Origin: Adiantum capillus-veneris | Taxonomy: Eukaryota > Streptophyta > Polypodiopsida > Polypodiales > Pteridaceae | NCBI GenBank assembly: GCA_014529385.2 | Contig: CM043954.1 | Span: forward strand, 4,899,306 to 4,963,305 | DNA: 64,000 bases | Reading direction: 5' to 3' | Program-made: the position numbers and the translations under genes | Notes under the pieces: generated by a model | What the model was told of the DNA's origin: nothing | Seen by the model: only the letters and a program-made list of their open reading frames with translations | The model's database searches: none | Shown: piece by piece, positions 1 to 14,125 of the stretch | How positions within the stretch are numbered: position 1 is the stretch's first letter | Layout: every line of letters starts with the position of its first letter

Positions 1-384
1 AATGTGTTCCACTCATAACTAAAGTGGGACTAAAGTGTAAAAGAGGGGTCTCCAAGTCTGGCACCAACAATAATATCAAATATCAAATACCAAGATCCAC
101 AAGAGGGGCAATGGAGTTTGGGGCTGCAATCTTTAGGCCTTTCTTGTTTAGATTCCCTAAATTTTCCGTTCCCTCTCCCTTATGCTATGTTGTGTTACTT
201 GTGTACTCTCTTACACTCTTTCCTTGTCAATCTATTCTTGTGTGTGTGTGCGCGCGCGCGTGCGCTGTCATTGTCTAGGTGTTCATGTACTTGAATTTAG
301 AAGAGAAGGTGACATGGTACAGAAGGTGAAGTCTATGAGAAATTGTTGATTTGATTAAGCAATTGGTCTCCCCTACTCCCAACA
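1..384 (+). mobile_element. 3' part of a 5' LTR (LTR retrotransposon)
   Basis: The segment ends in ...CCCAACA, one base before a TGGTATCAGAGC primer-binding site, which places an LTR edge at 384. Its start lies outside the window. It contains a short TG/CG microsatellite (about 238-260). No matching 3' LTR could be identified here, so the element cannot be assigned to copia or gypsy from the LTR alone. Confidence 0.6.
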
Positions 385-385
385 A

Positions 386-397
386 TGGTATCAGAGC
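386..397 (+). other. Primer-binding site, initiator tRNA-Met type
   Basis: TGGTATCAGAGC matches the complement of the plant initiator tRNA-Met 3' end. Reverse transcription of Ty1/copia elements and chromoviruses starts there. It lies one base after an LTR end in CA. Confidence 0.8.
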
Positions 398-1940
398 AAC
401 AGCTTCGAGGAAATTGGCAATCAAAATTTAAAAATTCGAGGAGAAAATTGCGAATTGGCAATATCAAGTCTGCAAATTGAAGCTAATTGACGATCAATCG
501 ACAAATCAACAAATTAATTTTGATTATTGACATCGAGATTTGATATGGCCAATTTAAATTTCAATTGATAGCTAACTCTTGGCAACTGTGAAGGCAAATG
601 AGAGAGAGTCGTGGAAGCAAAGGGTTCTTAAAGGAACGGTGATTGAGAGCACGACATTTGGAGTTCTTTGAAGAAATCTTAGAATATTGAAATCTTGCAT
701 AGATAAAGTATTATCAAGAAGGAGCACATCTAGAAGTAGTTACAAAATTGGAAGTGGGGATAAAGAAGAGGAAATAATTTAAGACGGGGGTTTCAAGATA
801 CTTCAAGGCTTCATAGAGTCGGAAGCAATTGGTGCGGCTCACAACCATTGTGGGAAATTTCCCTTGTTGGAAACAGTAAATCAGCTTTATCACAACCACC
901 GTGGGAAATTCCCCTTGTTGGAAAAAACTCAGCTCGGTCGACGGCTTGCAAAAGTACCATCAACTGGGACACCTTGACTGCCTAGTGGTTTTTCCCTTCT
1001 TTCTCGTGAGCCAAAAATGGCACTCATGGTCACCATCTTTCCTCTCCCTCTTGCGTGCTGTCTCCTTCCCTCTGTGCATGCTTCCATGATTTAGTGCATG
1101 TATTGTACATACCTTAGATAAAAAAAGGAGTGGTTCAAATTGATGATTGCCCACAACAGTTGACCACCTACTGAACTTTAATTCATCCCCTCAATCTAAA
1201 GCCTTTAATACAAATTCCCTCACTCAAACCCTTGGTAGGCTATGGACACAAGCCGTGCACAAATAATGAACAGCAGATCCCCTTGGCCGCACAACATCAA
1301 TTCCCTTTTGTAGCTCAAAGGGGGAATTGACCACCCATCAACCAAAGCCTTTTCGATCCATCCTTGATCCCTCGGCTACCCACTCGTTTCCTACTTGACA
1401 ACCACCACCACATTTTCAAGGGCAATGTACTAGCTAGAATTAAGCTTACCATACAAATTATATTCTATGGTGAAGAGTAAATCATCTTGCCAATTGTTAT
1501 TGCCATCATTTTTGGGGACACGAGAGACTGGACACCGAAGAAATTTCAATTTTTCTATAGAATAACTGCTCAATTGTTCATCGCTCTCAACCAAAAATCG
1601 GTGCATCATACTTTTGGACTGGACGTCACCCACGATCATAAAGCTTAGCACCCATTTATTTTTACATATTCCTATATTTTTAATTATCAAGCGTTACTTT
1701 GCATATCATCATATACATATACATTCACAGCCTTTATAAAAAAAGAAAAAAAAGTAAGAAAGAAAGAGAAGCACGCAATCATGACACACCTTTCACATGG
1801 ACCCACAATTGCTGAGTAGCTCGCTAATGTGCAATAATCCCTCACTTATGAACGCATGCAAAGGCAAGAGCTTGAAGATAAATTATTGCATTATGCATGC
1901 ATAGAATCTGCATTAGCACCCAAACAAAATAAATTAGCAG
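398..1940. other. Non-coding retrotransposon leader or unassigned DNA
   Basis: AT-rich DNA after the primer site. No reading frame resembling a known protein was recognised; the short open frames at 714-1154 and 1430-1690 look like chance. The one structural feature is the tandem duplication at 840-926. Confidence 0.4.
840..926 (+). repeat. Tandem duplication, 51-bp period, 1.7 copies
   Basis: A block starting CACAACCA..GTGGGAAATT and ending CCCTTGTTGGAAA occurs at 840 and again at 891 with only a few substitutions. It is a local duplication in the leader DNA, of unknown role. Confidence 0.75.
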
Positions 1941-1944
1941 AAAA

Positions 1945-2115
1945 GCCTTCACTTTTAAGGATTTTGATGGCATTAAAGATGCTAGCACGGTTCTAGCATG
2001 GGAATAAGATGACTATTTTCATGATGAAGACTTTCCCGAGTGTGAAATGGTAAAGTGTACCACAAATCATCTCATTGGTAGCACTGCATTGTGGTGGAAC
2101 GCCACCAAATAGCAT
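1945..2115 (+). pseudogene. Ty3/gypsy gag remnant
   Basis: A broken frame reads like the Retrotrans_gag core: a phenylalanine-aspartate-glycine start, a tryptophan-glutamate step, and a C-terminal ALWWNATK-like stretch (about 2084-2110). Stop codons interrupt it. It lies upstream of the pol relic at 2255-3263 in the same orientation and may belong to the same dead element; the intervening protease and reverse transcriptase are missing. Confidence 0.55.
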
Positions 2116-2254
2116 AGTAAAGACCACGTGCCTGACATGCATTCAAAAAGTTGTTCTTACCTCAATTTTTGCCCATACAGTATAAAGCTAAAGCACAATG
2201 CTAGTGGAGGATTTAATTTGACGGGTTCAAAATGAAGATGTACACTGCTACACT

Positions 2255-3263
2255 GATTGTTTTTTGAAATGTTTAATTCAACTGCAAGCTATTGGACATA
2301 TCAATCACAGGTCACGTTTGGCGGACATTCTAAGGAGCAAAGAGGTGGATCTGTTGATGTATCCAAGAGTGGACAGAGAAAGATAGAGAGGAATATGATT
2401 TGGAAGAAGCCTTCACTATGTGGTTTGACGGAGCTTACAGGAGGGTAGTGCAGAAAGAGAGAGAAGGTGTGCTTATACACTATCTTACTAGATGGGTCAA
2501 GGCTACAGCAGTTAGGGAGGTACATGCTCACACTGTAGCTCAATTTTTTTAATTGCATCTGTTGCCTATTTGGAGTGCCTTGGATGCTCATATCTTATCG
2601 TGGTCAAGGATTTTGAAGTAAGTCAGTGCGTGCACTAGTGGAGAAATTGGGCATTCAACACAAGTTTTGCTTTGCCTTATCACACACAGTGCAATGTTTT
2701 AGTTGAGAGTGGTAATGGAGAGATAGTCAAGATGCTCACCAAATATGTGTACAAATAGGTAGAAGTGTGGTAAGCTAATCTTGACAAGTGTTTATGGACC
2801 TACATGATTTCTTACAAGGTTGATACCAACTTTACTCTATATGAGTTGGTCTATGGAAAAGAGGCGGTGTTGCTCGTACATGTTTAGTTGGATGCATTGA
2901 AAGGTATTTGGCCAAATCATAGAACAAATCAGGATGTTTTGTAGGACAGGATTGCCAGTCTTGAAGCCTTAAAGATGGATAGAGAAGCAACAATGGATTT
3001 CTATGTGAAGCAGAGGGAGAAAGAGGTTGCAAAGTTGAATTTGCAGAGAAGCAAATAGAGGAGGGTGATTTGGTGATGAAGTATGAGAGCTACCTTGACT
3101 TCACGTTCCAAAAACAGTTCAAGAAGAATCGGATAGGACCATACAAGGTACATCAAGTCTTTCCTAACAATACCTATCAGTTGATGAGGATCAATGGCCA
3201 ATTTCTCAAACACAAGGTGAATGGTGTGCACCTCCCGGGGAATTTGCTTATACTTAAGGGGGG
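2255..3263 (+). pseudogene. Ty3/gypsy pol 3' remnant (RNase H, integrase)
   Basis: Three pieces of pol lie in order. Around 2395-2440 is an RNase H start (MWFDGAYRR). Around 2480-2720 is integrase core (YLTRWVKATAV, then LGIQHKF and the HTQCN region). From about 2780 to 3250 is the integrase C-terminal region, including ELVYGKEAV and the GDLVMKYES/IGPYKVHQVF segment (the longest clean frame is 3070-3318). Stop codons and frame changes separate them, and DNA is missing between RNase H and integrase. The protein style matches family A at 35.4-39.3 kb, so it is probably another copy of that family. No function is retained. Confidence 0.8.
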
Positions 3264-3264
3264 A
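3255..3264 (+). other. Polypurine tract of Ty3/gypsy relic
   Basis: AAGGGGGGAT directly follows the integrase C-terminus and precedes TGTCACTTGC, which fits a 3' LTR start. It would prime plus-strand synthesis. Confidence 0.55.
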
Positions 3265-3599
3265 TGTCACTTGCATGCAACCATATGGAAAAAACCCTCT
3301 TATCTATGGATTGCATAGCACTAACCCAACCCCCTATCTACAAATTATAAAGGACCATATATTCCCCTTTCTACAGTGCTTGTATATCGACTTGACCCCC
3401 TCTAAAATATATACACGAGTTGTAAATAGTCATTTTTAGCAATTTTGATAGTTTCCTTTGTACAATGACACTAATTTCAAAATCTTGATAGTTTCTTTGT
3501 GCAATGAAAATAATTTCAAGAAATTGTTATTTTTAGAAATTTTGATAGTTTCCTTTGTACATTGATCTCATGCAATATGATGGGCAACAACAACAAGAA

Positions 3600-3600
<1 letters not shown>
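3265..3600 (+). mobile_element. Probable 3' LTR fragment with internal repeats
   Basis: It starts TGTCAC after the polypurine tract. An AATTATAAAGG motif near 3344 may be a TATA box. Between 3433 and 3570 a unit containing TTGATAGTTTCCTTTGTACA occurs three times (about 3444, 3484 and 3541) with divergence. No LTR end could be fixed. Confidence 0.45.
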
Positions 3601-4594
<994 letters not shown>

Positions 4595-5475
4595 ACCCAG
4601 CCGCTTTGTTACATGATCCATCTTTCCTCCCGGTCTCAAGAAGTCCCCCCCTTGCTCCTATCCATGAACCACCTCTCCCTACCAGCTTGTAAGATATTTT
4701 CAATGAGGGTGTATGGATCCCTTATAAAATACAATAAACATTTTTTATATAAATAACCTTAGACATATCAGAATGCTATGAAGAATTTCAACCCTCGCCA
4801 TCTTTATAATACCTTTGTCGAGACTTTTCTCTCTTCCTTCTTTTAATATTTTGGCGTGCCTTGCAAACTACAAGTGCTGACAAGATCATGCTTCTTGCTT
4901 CCACTTGTTTTTATTTGACAAGAGATATAAGAAAGGCAATGATGCAACACACACACTCAAGAGTGAGAGAGTATCATTGGAGACCTCTAACAGGCCAGAA
5001 AAATCAAGAAGCGTGAAAATTGCCCATCTAGCGGTGTTATCATGTACAAATTGCCACTCTGCAATAGACAACAAGCTCGCATTTGTTACCTATGCCGGCT
5101 CCCTTAAGTCCCTTTTGCAACTATACCAATTTTGACATAGCTACAACTGGGTGTGCCTAGTACATTTGAGGCAGCTTAATTATTAGCATATGATCATAAT
5201 CAAGGCTTGGTTATCAACCCAATAACTCCTAATTGAGCCTCGCATGATCATCACCTTATGATATTCTGAGATGAAGAACATGTAGGCTAGCAAGATAGCG
5301 TGTGGCTGAATGGAAATTTTTGGGGGCCACCGTCTCCACCAGATATAAAGTACACCAAATTGGGTTACCCATGGTACTAAGTGATACGGGGGAGTATGTG
5401 GGGGTGGGTAAGGGGATCGACAACAGAGGAGGGTTGGCAGGCATCCTGAGATGGAGGAGCCCCCCCAAAAAATGG
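4595..5475. other. Unassigned DNA
   Basis: The short open frame at 4905-5135 has no recognised relative. Nothing else can be supported. Confidence 0.3.
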
Positions 5476-5575
5476 AGGTGCAGGTGAGGATCCTAGATTG
5501 GAACCAACAACCTCATGCCCCAACTCCTTTTGAGGCTTGAGCTAACCACATCACCCATTTGCGTGCATGTGAAAG
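5476..5575 (-). mobile_element. tRNA-derived SINE head
   Basis: Read on the minus strand, a box-A-like GTGGTTAGCTCAAGC (5535-5549) precedes a box-B-like GGTTCCAATC (5496-5505) at tRNA-like spacing. These are internal RNA polymerase III promoter elements. No closed tRNA cloverleaf is apparent, so this is a SINE head and not a tRNA gene. The same A-box type occurs at 25.2 kb. The tail was not delimited. Confidence 0.55.
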
Positions 5576-6657
5576 GAATTCCATTTTACATGGTGTTATT
5601 ATAAACGATAAACCTGGACTAGCCTAGACCTAAACCCGGACATGCCTCATGTCCCGGTTTAGTTCTTGGTCGGGTTTGATTTTAACAAACGATCTGCAGG
5701 GTAGATCGCCTCGACGATCATGCATGGATTTCCAATCCATTGATCTCCCCCCCCCCCCCCTTAAATGCTCCCTGTCACTTAGTCATGAGGTTGGGTTACA
5801 ACTTTCATTGCCTCCATAGGCATCTTATAGAATGCCTACAGCTAGAGCAAGAACGGATGCAAAATAGACTCCATAGTTTTAGGTCTTCTTGCTTGTTTTG
5901 CTACCATTAGGTCCTCAAAGACACAACCAATAAGAGTTACTCTACTTCTCCTAGACAAAATCTTAGCTCCTCCCACTTCAAGGATGCTTCTATGCATCCC
6001 GAGTTCACTTAGGAACCTCAGTAGTCAATAGTCCCAACTCAATCATAGTCAAAACATATCATTCCTACATGGCACCAGATTCATAGTCAAAAATATCATA
6101 AGCCCACAATTCTTGGTTACATAAGTCCCATCCATGAGGACTTCTTCTTAGATGGGTACCTCTTAGCACTGCACAAATACATCTTCACAATCAGATACAA
6201 AAAGGCCACTTCTAACTATATTTTTTATGGTCTCTCCCGCTCATCACACATACAAAATAGTCTCGCTACTCATACAATGAGTCAAGATTACATTAGATGT
6301 GAGAGAACCAATTAGAGAGAGAAAGAGAGGTTTCCACATTCTAAAACACCATCGTAGTCTAACCTCTTTAGAGACTAGCGATGGGGGTTACAAACAGACG
6401 AGCAGAGGTAGAAGTAGCAAAAGAGAAAAGAGATGTAGGGACTTGGGAGTTGGGACCTTGGAAGCTAGGCCATGGAAACATTGATGTGCTTTCCATCCAT
6501 GACATTGAGTCCCAACACTGCTTATCATTAAAGTGTAGAGCTAAAAGAATAGACATGCGAGCCTCGTTTATAAGTGACATGGGGTGACACACAAGGGATC
6601 GATGGTAGAGGCGATTTATCAGCAATGTGTGCACTTTGGAGCATCGGATCGACGCAC
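5576..6657. other. Unassigned DNA with a short poly-C run
   Basis: It contains a C-run near 5748-5760. The open frames at 6299-6718 overlap on both strands and match nothing recognised. Confidence 0.3.
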
Positions 6658-6682
6658 GGGGGGGGGGGGGGGGGGGGGGGGG
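6658..6682 (+). repeat. Poly(dG) run of 25
   Basis: An uninterrupted G25 tract that could form G-quadruplexes. Its exact length is uncertain because homopolymers are error-prone. Confidence 0.9.
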
Positions 6683-6724
6683 CAAGCTTTTATACATGTG
6701 CCATCTCCATATGTGCAATGATGT

Positions 6725-6900
6725 GCGATAGACGGGCTGGTTAAGGTGTGGGAGTGTGGAGGGGTAAGTCCAGGGTTCGAGTCACAAGCGGCGATGGTGG
6801 GGAGTCCATTTTTTTATCTCATGGATATGGATCAATAGTGGATTAGACCCCACCATAGATCCCTCTACTTTGAGCTTGTCTTTTATAGAAAAGGACATGC
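6725..6900 (+). mobile_element. tRNA-derived SINE
   Basis: An A-box-like GGCTGGTTAAGGTGTGG (6735-6751) is followed about 25 bp later by a perfect box B, GGTTCGAGTC (6774-6783). The tRNA-like head is followed by about 115 bp of non-tRNA body. The 3' end was not defined. It lies just before the hAT MITE at 6918. Confidence 0.6.
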
Positions 6901-6917
6901 GAGGGTAAAACCCCCAC

Positions 6918-7087
6918 CAATGTTTTGGGAAAAAACAATACAAAATTCTCTTTATAGGGTAGATTCAAAGAGGAAAATTTTCAAAATAATTGACATTTTG
7001 TGCAATCTAACTCTATTGTCTTACATTTTCCAAAAGGATTTTCTCCTGGCTTAAGGCTAAGTTGAGACACACTTTTTCTGAACACTA
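6918..7087. mobile_element. hAT-type MITE, copy 1 (170 bp)
   Basis: Imperfect terminal inverted repeats (CAATGTTTTGGGAAAAA at the left; the reverse complement of the right end begins TAGTGTTCAGAAAAAG) are flanked by a perfect 8-bp target duplication ACCCCCAC (6910-6917 and 7088-7095). An 8-bp duplication is the hallmark of the hAT superfamily. It has no coding capacity, so it is non-autonomous. It shares its internal sequence with copy 2 at 8441-8649. Confidence 0.88.
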
Positions 7088-7269
7088 ACCCCCACATTAA
7101 AGAGACTTAGATTCCCCCCCACCCCCCATCAAAACATTGGGAAATAGATTAGAGAGAACAAAAAAGAGTACAATGTATGCCAGGAGCGTGGGATGGAGTA
7201 CAAAGGGGAGGTGGCTTAAGGGAGGCTATCTATGGTCTCATGGATGTCCTCCATGAGGCTAACATGACT

Positions 7270-8800
7270 AAATGACCAGTTGTGTGACCTCTCTGACTCT
7301 GGCTAGATTCTTCATTACCATGTTGATCAGCAACAAAGGCTTGTGTTCTTCTAAGTTGGCTTGCTTTTGGACACCTAGAGACTCATAGTAGATGCCAATG
7401 GCCCGTAGGATCAAGTTTCTTACATTGTAGGTTGATGTGACTTGTGCATGCTCTGTGTGCACTACCTGCAAGTTAAAATCAAAGAATAGGCATCTCAAAT
7501 GTAAAAAATGACAAGATTTATCAAATAGAACTTTATTTCTTTCTTTCCATATGTTCCATAGAAATTCAACTCTGGTTCTGTTCCAACATGAGGAGAGTAT
7601 TTTGATAGAGTCTCCCAGGAGAAGCTACTTCCAGGAGGGGATGAACTTCAACACCAAAATCAAAGGCTTAATGATGGCTTTTGATCTTGAGAGTTAAGGA
7701 AAAGATGAGGGAGGGTTTCTAATTTTTGATGGAATCTAGAGCAGAGCCCGTCTATCAACCCCGTCTGTAAACTTCCACTCCTGGGTGAGGAGGAGGGGGG
7801 TAGAGTCTCTTTCTTATTTTTTCCTTAAGACTTTGAACATCTTCTTGGGGGGCCTAACCATCTATCCTACCAACCATTCTCTAAAGAACATGGAAGCTTG
7901 TTTGGTTGTGAGCTCTTCCTTGCTTTTAATTTTTCTTCTAGTTTTTGCTATTTGGGATTGGATTTTGGGGTCTGTAGAGGATATGGATTTGAGTTCAGAG
8001 AGACTTTGGTATATTCTTTCCCTTCTTCATTTCTTGATGCTCAAGAACTCTTTCTGAAAGTTGATGAGGGCAACCTGAGTTGGTTTGGTGGCTTTAGACC
8101 AGGCTGTTGAGGGATCTTGTGAAGCATGAACTACGAAGTCCATATTTCCTTGATGGCATCCTTGACAACTGCCAAATTGAATATAGAGGGGTTGGTGTGG
8201 AGCCATTGGTTTCTTACTTTCTTGGCCTTGCCATCGAGTTTAGTGAGTAGGGGATAGTGATCAAAGATGTAGGAGTTGAAGAGTACTTTGGACCTTGATC
8301 GGTTAAAGGTCTTGACCAAGGTGGAGGATATATAGCATCTGTCAAGTCTACCTTTTCTAGATAGGGGATCTAAAGAGTAATTTTGCCAAGAAAATGCTCA
8401 ACTGTCTAGTTGATTCAAAGAGACTCAAATTGGGTGCCATCAGTGTTCGGGAAAAATCAATTTCATAAATATACCTTTAGGGTAGATCCAAAGAGGAAAT
8501 TGTCCAAAATAACCTATTTTTTGCAATTTTAACTCTATTTGCTCAACTTTTTCAAGAAGGGTTTCTCCTTCACCCCCTTCCTTCAATTGGCTGTTTTGAT
8601 TTTCCAATCGGCTCAAGGTTAACCTGAGGCACACTTTTTACGAACATTGGGCACCATATTTGAAACATCAAAGTTTGTGAAAATGGGGACTTGATGTACG
8701 ATGACCAATGTAGGCCCCAATCAATTATTTTGGGGGAGATGAAAAATTTATGTAATCCTGTGTTAAAAAATGGGAGGACCCATGGGACCCCCACACATGT
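7270..8800 (-). pseudogene. L1-type LINE remnant (endonuclease and C-terminal zinc region)
   Basis: On the minus strand, 8800-8650 reads like the start of an APE-type endonuclease (a PWVLxxFNT stretch recalling PWVLGGDFN). From 8400 to 8130 come an RLDRCYIS motif and a DHYPL motif typical of its end. At 7740-7690 is LCSRFHQKLETLPHLFL, a decayed zf-RVT domain. Around 7580-7520 is LWNIWKERNKVLF, a hallmark of the C-terminus of plant L1 ORF2. The reverse transcriptase core is missing. Stops and frame changes are frequent, and a MITE is inserted at 8441-8649 inside the endonuclease part. It is an old, dead, internally deleted copy. Confidence 0.7.
8441..8649. mobile_element. hAT-type MITE, copy 2 (209 bp)
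   Basis: It has terminal inverted repeats CAGTGTTCGGGAAAAA / reverse complement CAATGTTCGTAAAAAG and an imperfect 8-bp target duplication (GGTGCCAT at 8433-8440; GGCACCAT at 8650-8657). Its interior aligns with copy 1 apart from an extra stretch of about 40 bp near the right end. It sits inside the LINE remnant, so it is younger than that LINE. Confidence 0.85.
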
Positions 8801-9880
8801 CTCTTGTCTCTCTAGCTTCTATAAGTAACTGATGTCCAATGCAAGGACGGTTACTTCAAGCGCCTGCATGTTCTCCACCTAGTACCAGGACCAACTACAG
8901 TCAATGCTTGCACCAACTTCCATAACCAGGCTCTCCTTTCACTACTTTCAAACTCCTTGCACTTACTTTGCATGTGTCTTGTGCTCATTTTTCCCAGCAC
9001 ACGTCCATAATCTCCTACCTATACATACTATGTGTGCATGAAGCTATGAATCTCTTAAGACTTTGTATTGCACCTTTCAAGAGTTTTACTTTCTTATATA
9101 GGCATGGTCCGTCCTACTTGCGGTTCAATCACCTGTGTATTGGTTGGGCTGCAAAGTGCTACACACAATGCATCTTCTTGCCAAGATTTTCAACTAGTAC
9201 AAGCTGATGCATGTGCTACTCAAATCTTGTTGTGCTATATGTTTGTCATTACTCTCTCTATCTCTTTGCCTTCTATTGGGAAATACTACTACAATACAGC
9301 TGAGTTGAGTTGTAGTAATAAGGTCATGAGTGGATTGAACAACAAGCAACCTTGACGTGTCTGATTCTTGCTTTGACATGGCTTTCTTTGATGATTTTGA
9401 TTCCTACTTTAACTGGAGTTCTTTCTCTACACATGCTTGCAAAAATGTGGTATGTGTAATGTCAATGTTCATGGTGTAATGTAGATTTGTGCTATGGAAT
9501 AAGTGGCCAACAAACAAATGTTGCATAATAATGTGTTTTTCCATCTTCTGACAACTTTTCATCTACCTCTACAGAAATTTGCGAGAAACTTTCAAGATCA
9601 ATGTTGCAAACTGCATGTTGTCCATCTAAGGAAATGTTGTATGGAGGGCATCTAGAAAGAGTGTTAGTAACCCTACCTCTCTCATGAGCATCCTCCTTCT
9701 AGGCTTGCACCTCATTCATGTGAATGGCCTCCCCTTTTCTAGTCGACCACCTGCAATATACTAGTTTGACTTGTGGATTTTGTTCATGCAATAAGATGAG
9801 ATGCTTGACTCACTTGTGATTGCAGGACAATTGCATCCATCATATTTTTCCCTTAGGCTTGTCCCTCCTCCTCCTCTTCG
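8800..9880. other. Unassigned DNA
   Basis: Short open frames (8968-9379) show no recognisable domain. Nothing can be supported. Confidence 0.3.
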
Positions 9881-10459
9881 TCTATTGTTGGAGTCTACTC
9901 CTCCTCTACCTTCTCGAAAGGGTGATGGGACTTGCTGTCAGGCCAAGGGCTAAAGACATTGAATGGCTCAGTGCGGCTAGGAGCCGAGAGCCAAGCATAA
10001 GTTAAGGGGTCCTACTTGCAAGGGCCAAGGGCTATAAGTAGGGAGGTTGGAGGAGAATGTATGCCATTTCACCATTTGGCCTTTTCACTAGTATCAAAGC
10101 TTAGGGGAAGGGAGAGCTATGGTGGAGGGGGAAAAGTGTTGAGATGTCGAGCTCTACATCTTGAGCTGGCATCCACTACGGGTCTTGGCCGCTTACAGCA
10201 TTTACTCATTGGCGCATTAGGTGACTGACACGGAGGATCTCTGCTAGTGATTCTATAGCTAGACTACACTTATAGTGCCAGCCTAGTACACTTCTAGCGA
10301 GTTCACACTTAGTGACCGCATGTACATATATGCTACTTTTCAGCTTTAGCACTTAGTCATTTTGTACTCTCTTTTCTTAGTGAAGAAGAAGATAAGCTTT
10401 CCATCTCTGTGTGCTTTGTGCTTGTGTTGTGTAGCTCTCTTGCATCCTCATTCTTTACA
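9880..10459 (+). mobile_element. 5' LTR of the Ty1/copia element (3' edge defined)
   Basis: The LTR ends ...TTCTTTACA at 10459, immediately before the primer site. The left edge is a guess, because the matching 3' LTR has been lost by truncation at 16350. The last 80 bp (TTTTGTACTC...GTGTGCTTTGTGC) have the T-rich look of R-U5. Confidence 0.55.
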
Positions 10460-10471
10460 TGGTATCAGAGC
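10460..10471 (+). other. Primer-binding site, initiator tRNA-Met type
   Basis: TGGTATCAGAGC, directly abutting the CA end of the LTR: the standard arrangement in plant copia elements. Confidence 0.92.
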
Positions 10472-10733
10472 TTGGTGAAGGCAAGAGAGGCTAAGAGAGC
10501 AAGAGCATCACAATCTCTTTGTTCGCAATCCACGACCATATTTTTTGTACAAGTTTCTGAACAGGTCTCCAAAGTGCAATACACAGAGATTTACTGTACA
10601 AGTACAGTGATTGTATGTACGCTTGATTGTGGACACTTGTTGAGTGTAGAAAGTGTTACAGGTACCACGATAGCAGGTTCAGCAGATTTGCAGGTTTTTG
10701 CAAATTACAGCTATTTTGTCTTAGTGCTTCAAG

Positions 10734-11610
10734 ATGTCTGACGGTTTAGTCAGATTGTCACTGAGAAGCTTGAGAAAAATAACTACCCTGCATGGAAGTT
10801 TAGAATAACAAATTCCTAAAAGGAAAAGGTTATTGGGACTATGTAGAAGGAGACAATGAAAAGGAACCAGAGATTCCCGAGGCAAATGCTACAGCAGAAC
10901 AAAGAAAATCTTTGAGGGATTGGCAACAAGGCCAGAGCAAAGTGATGTATTGGCTTTCTATGAGCATCACAGATGGCATGATGGGCTATCTACATGATGC
11001 TGAAACCCCCGCCATTGCATGGAAAAACTTAGGCAGAGTGTTCGAGGTGAACACCAAGGCCAGGAAGCTTCAACTAAAGTCGGAGCTAAATCAGGTTAAG
11101 AGGAACAACCTCTCCATCAATGATTATGCCTTGAAGATCAAGAGTATGATTGAGGCTCTTGGATCTATTAAAGTCTCAGTGGAAGACGATGACATTGTCC
11201 GTGCATGCTTGGATGGTCTAGGAGATGAGTATGTACATTTCAAGTCTTCCATGAATACAAGAGACGACATCCCCGTGTTCCAAGATTTGATTTCTATGCT
11301 TATTCTTGAGGAGAAGAATCTTGGTCTTGACACATCTTCTTCTCGTGGCAGAAATAGGTCTGAACAAGCCTTCTATTCTAACTCCAACAGAGGTAGAGGT
11401 CATGGTCGAGGCCCAAGTGGTTGCAGGGGCCAATTTTGAGAAGCTCAATCAAATCAAAACAATACAGGTGGCAGGGGAAACCAGCCTCAAGATAGGGGGA
11501 GTCAAAGAGGTCGTGGTGCAGGATCAAGCAGGCAGCAACATACTGCAGATAACAGAGAATGTTGGACTTGTGGTGAAAAAGTTCACATGTCACGTGACTG
11601 TCCAAAGGGA
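10734..11610 (+). pseudogene. copia gag (UBN2-type capsid, zinc knuckle)
   Basis: It would form the particle that packages element RNA. ATG at 10734 is followed almost at once by a frameshift; the frame then reads the N-terminal NNYPAWKFRI stretch of gag and shifts again near 10818. From 10912 the frame is clean through the capsid region (SELNQVKRNNLSINDYALKI, about 11083-11142) and an RG-rich linker to TGA at 11437-11439. The same frame resumes after that stop, giving a CCHC zinc knuckle CWTCGEKVHMSRDC (11560-11601). Gag and pol share one frame, as in most plant copia elements. Confidence 0.88.
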
Positions 11611-12620
11611 AAAGCAAGTGAAAAGAGAGAACAGGGCAACTATGCATCTACTAGCAGAGATGCATATGACAGCAGAAACGAGCGCATGTTTGTTATGCAG
11701 CATGTAATGAATACAATGACTGCAGAAAATTCCACCCAAGATGATGTTTGGTATGTGGATTCAGGTGCCTCTAATCACATGACGTCTCGTGGAGAGTGGT
11801 TTAGAGATATGCGCAAACCAGATGTGTCAGGCTATGTGCAGACAGGAGATGACACAGCTCACCCCATTGCTCATGTAGGGGACATACCTCTAAATACAAA
11901 GAATGGGAAATCAAAGTACTTAGCAGATGTACTTCATGTCCCAAACATTACAAAGAATCTTGTTTCTGTTGGTGGACAGATGGTTGAGCAGGGTTTGCAG
12001 GTTCGCTTCAATCCGAATGGTTGTTATGTAGAAGATTTACAGAATGGTTGTAAGCTGATCACAGAAGGCAAATGTGTGGGCAGAATGTTTACGCTGAATG
12101 TTGACATGCCTGAGGTAAAAGCTGCATTATTTGCACAGGGCACAGGCGTTGTGGCTGATGTTGACATTTGGCACAAATGCATTGGCCATGTCAATGAGCA
12201 GAGATTGCGCAGCATGCAATCAACACAGATTGTAAAAGGTTTGCCCAAATTCAAGGTGGATGGTATGCATAAAGTGTGTGCAGCATGCCAGTTTGGAAAA
12301 CAGCCAAAGGGCTCATTGCCACATGAGCGCAATGTATGTAAAAGGCCACTTGAGGTGGTGCACACAGATTTTTGGGGTCCAACCCATACCGCAAGTATAC
12401 ATGGTTGCAGTTATTATGTCTCTTTCATTGATGACCATACAAGGAAAGTATGGGTCTACTTCATGCGTTACAAAAGTGAAGTGTTTGGTCACTTTCAGGA
12501 CTTCAAAGCCATGATTGAGAAGGAGACAGATATGCAAATCAAGACATTGAGGTCAGATGGAGGGGGAGAGTACTTCTCCAATGATTTTTCAGATTTTCTA
12601 CGAATGCATGGTATACGCAG
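11611..12620 (+). pseudogene. copia pol, 5' part: protease and integrase N-terminal half
   Basis: The protease has the active-site motif DSGASNHM (aspartate codon 11758-11760), which would cleave the Gag-Pol polyprotein. Next is the GAG-pre-integrase domain (IWHKCIGHVNEQRL, about 12166-12207) with its HHCC-type histidine and cysteine pattern (CAACQFGKQ). The integrase core follows, with HTDFWGP and LRSDGGGEYFSNDF supplying the first two acidic catalytic positions. The frame is clean to codon 12618-12620, where the nested insertion begins. The remainder resumes at 14126. Confidence 0.9.

Positions 12621-14125
<1,505 letters not shown>

Noticed and set aside
6734-6783. Possible tRNA gene from box A and box B
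   Set aside because: No acceptor stem or anticodon arm can be closed. The A/B boxes with an attached non-tRNA body indicate a SINE. The same applies at 5.5, 21.7, 25.2 and 28.1 kb.
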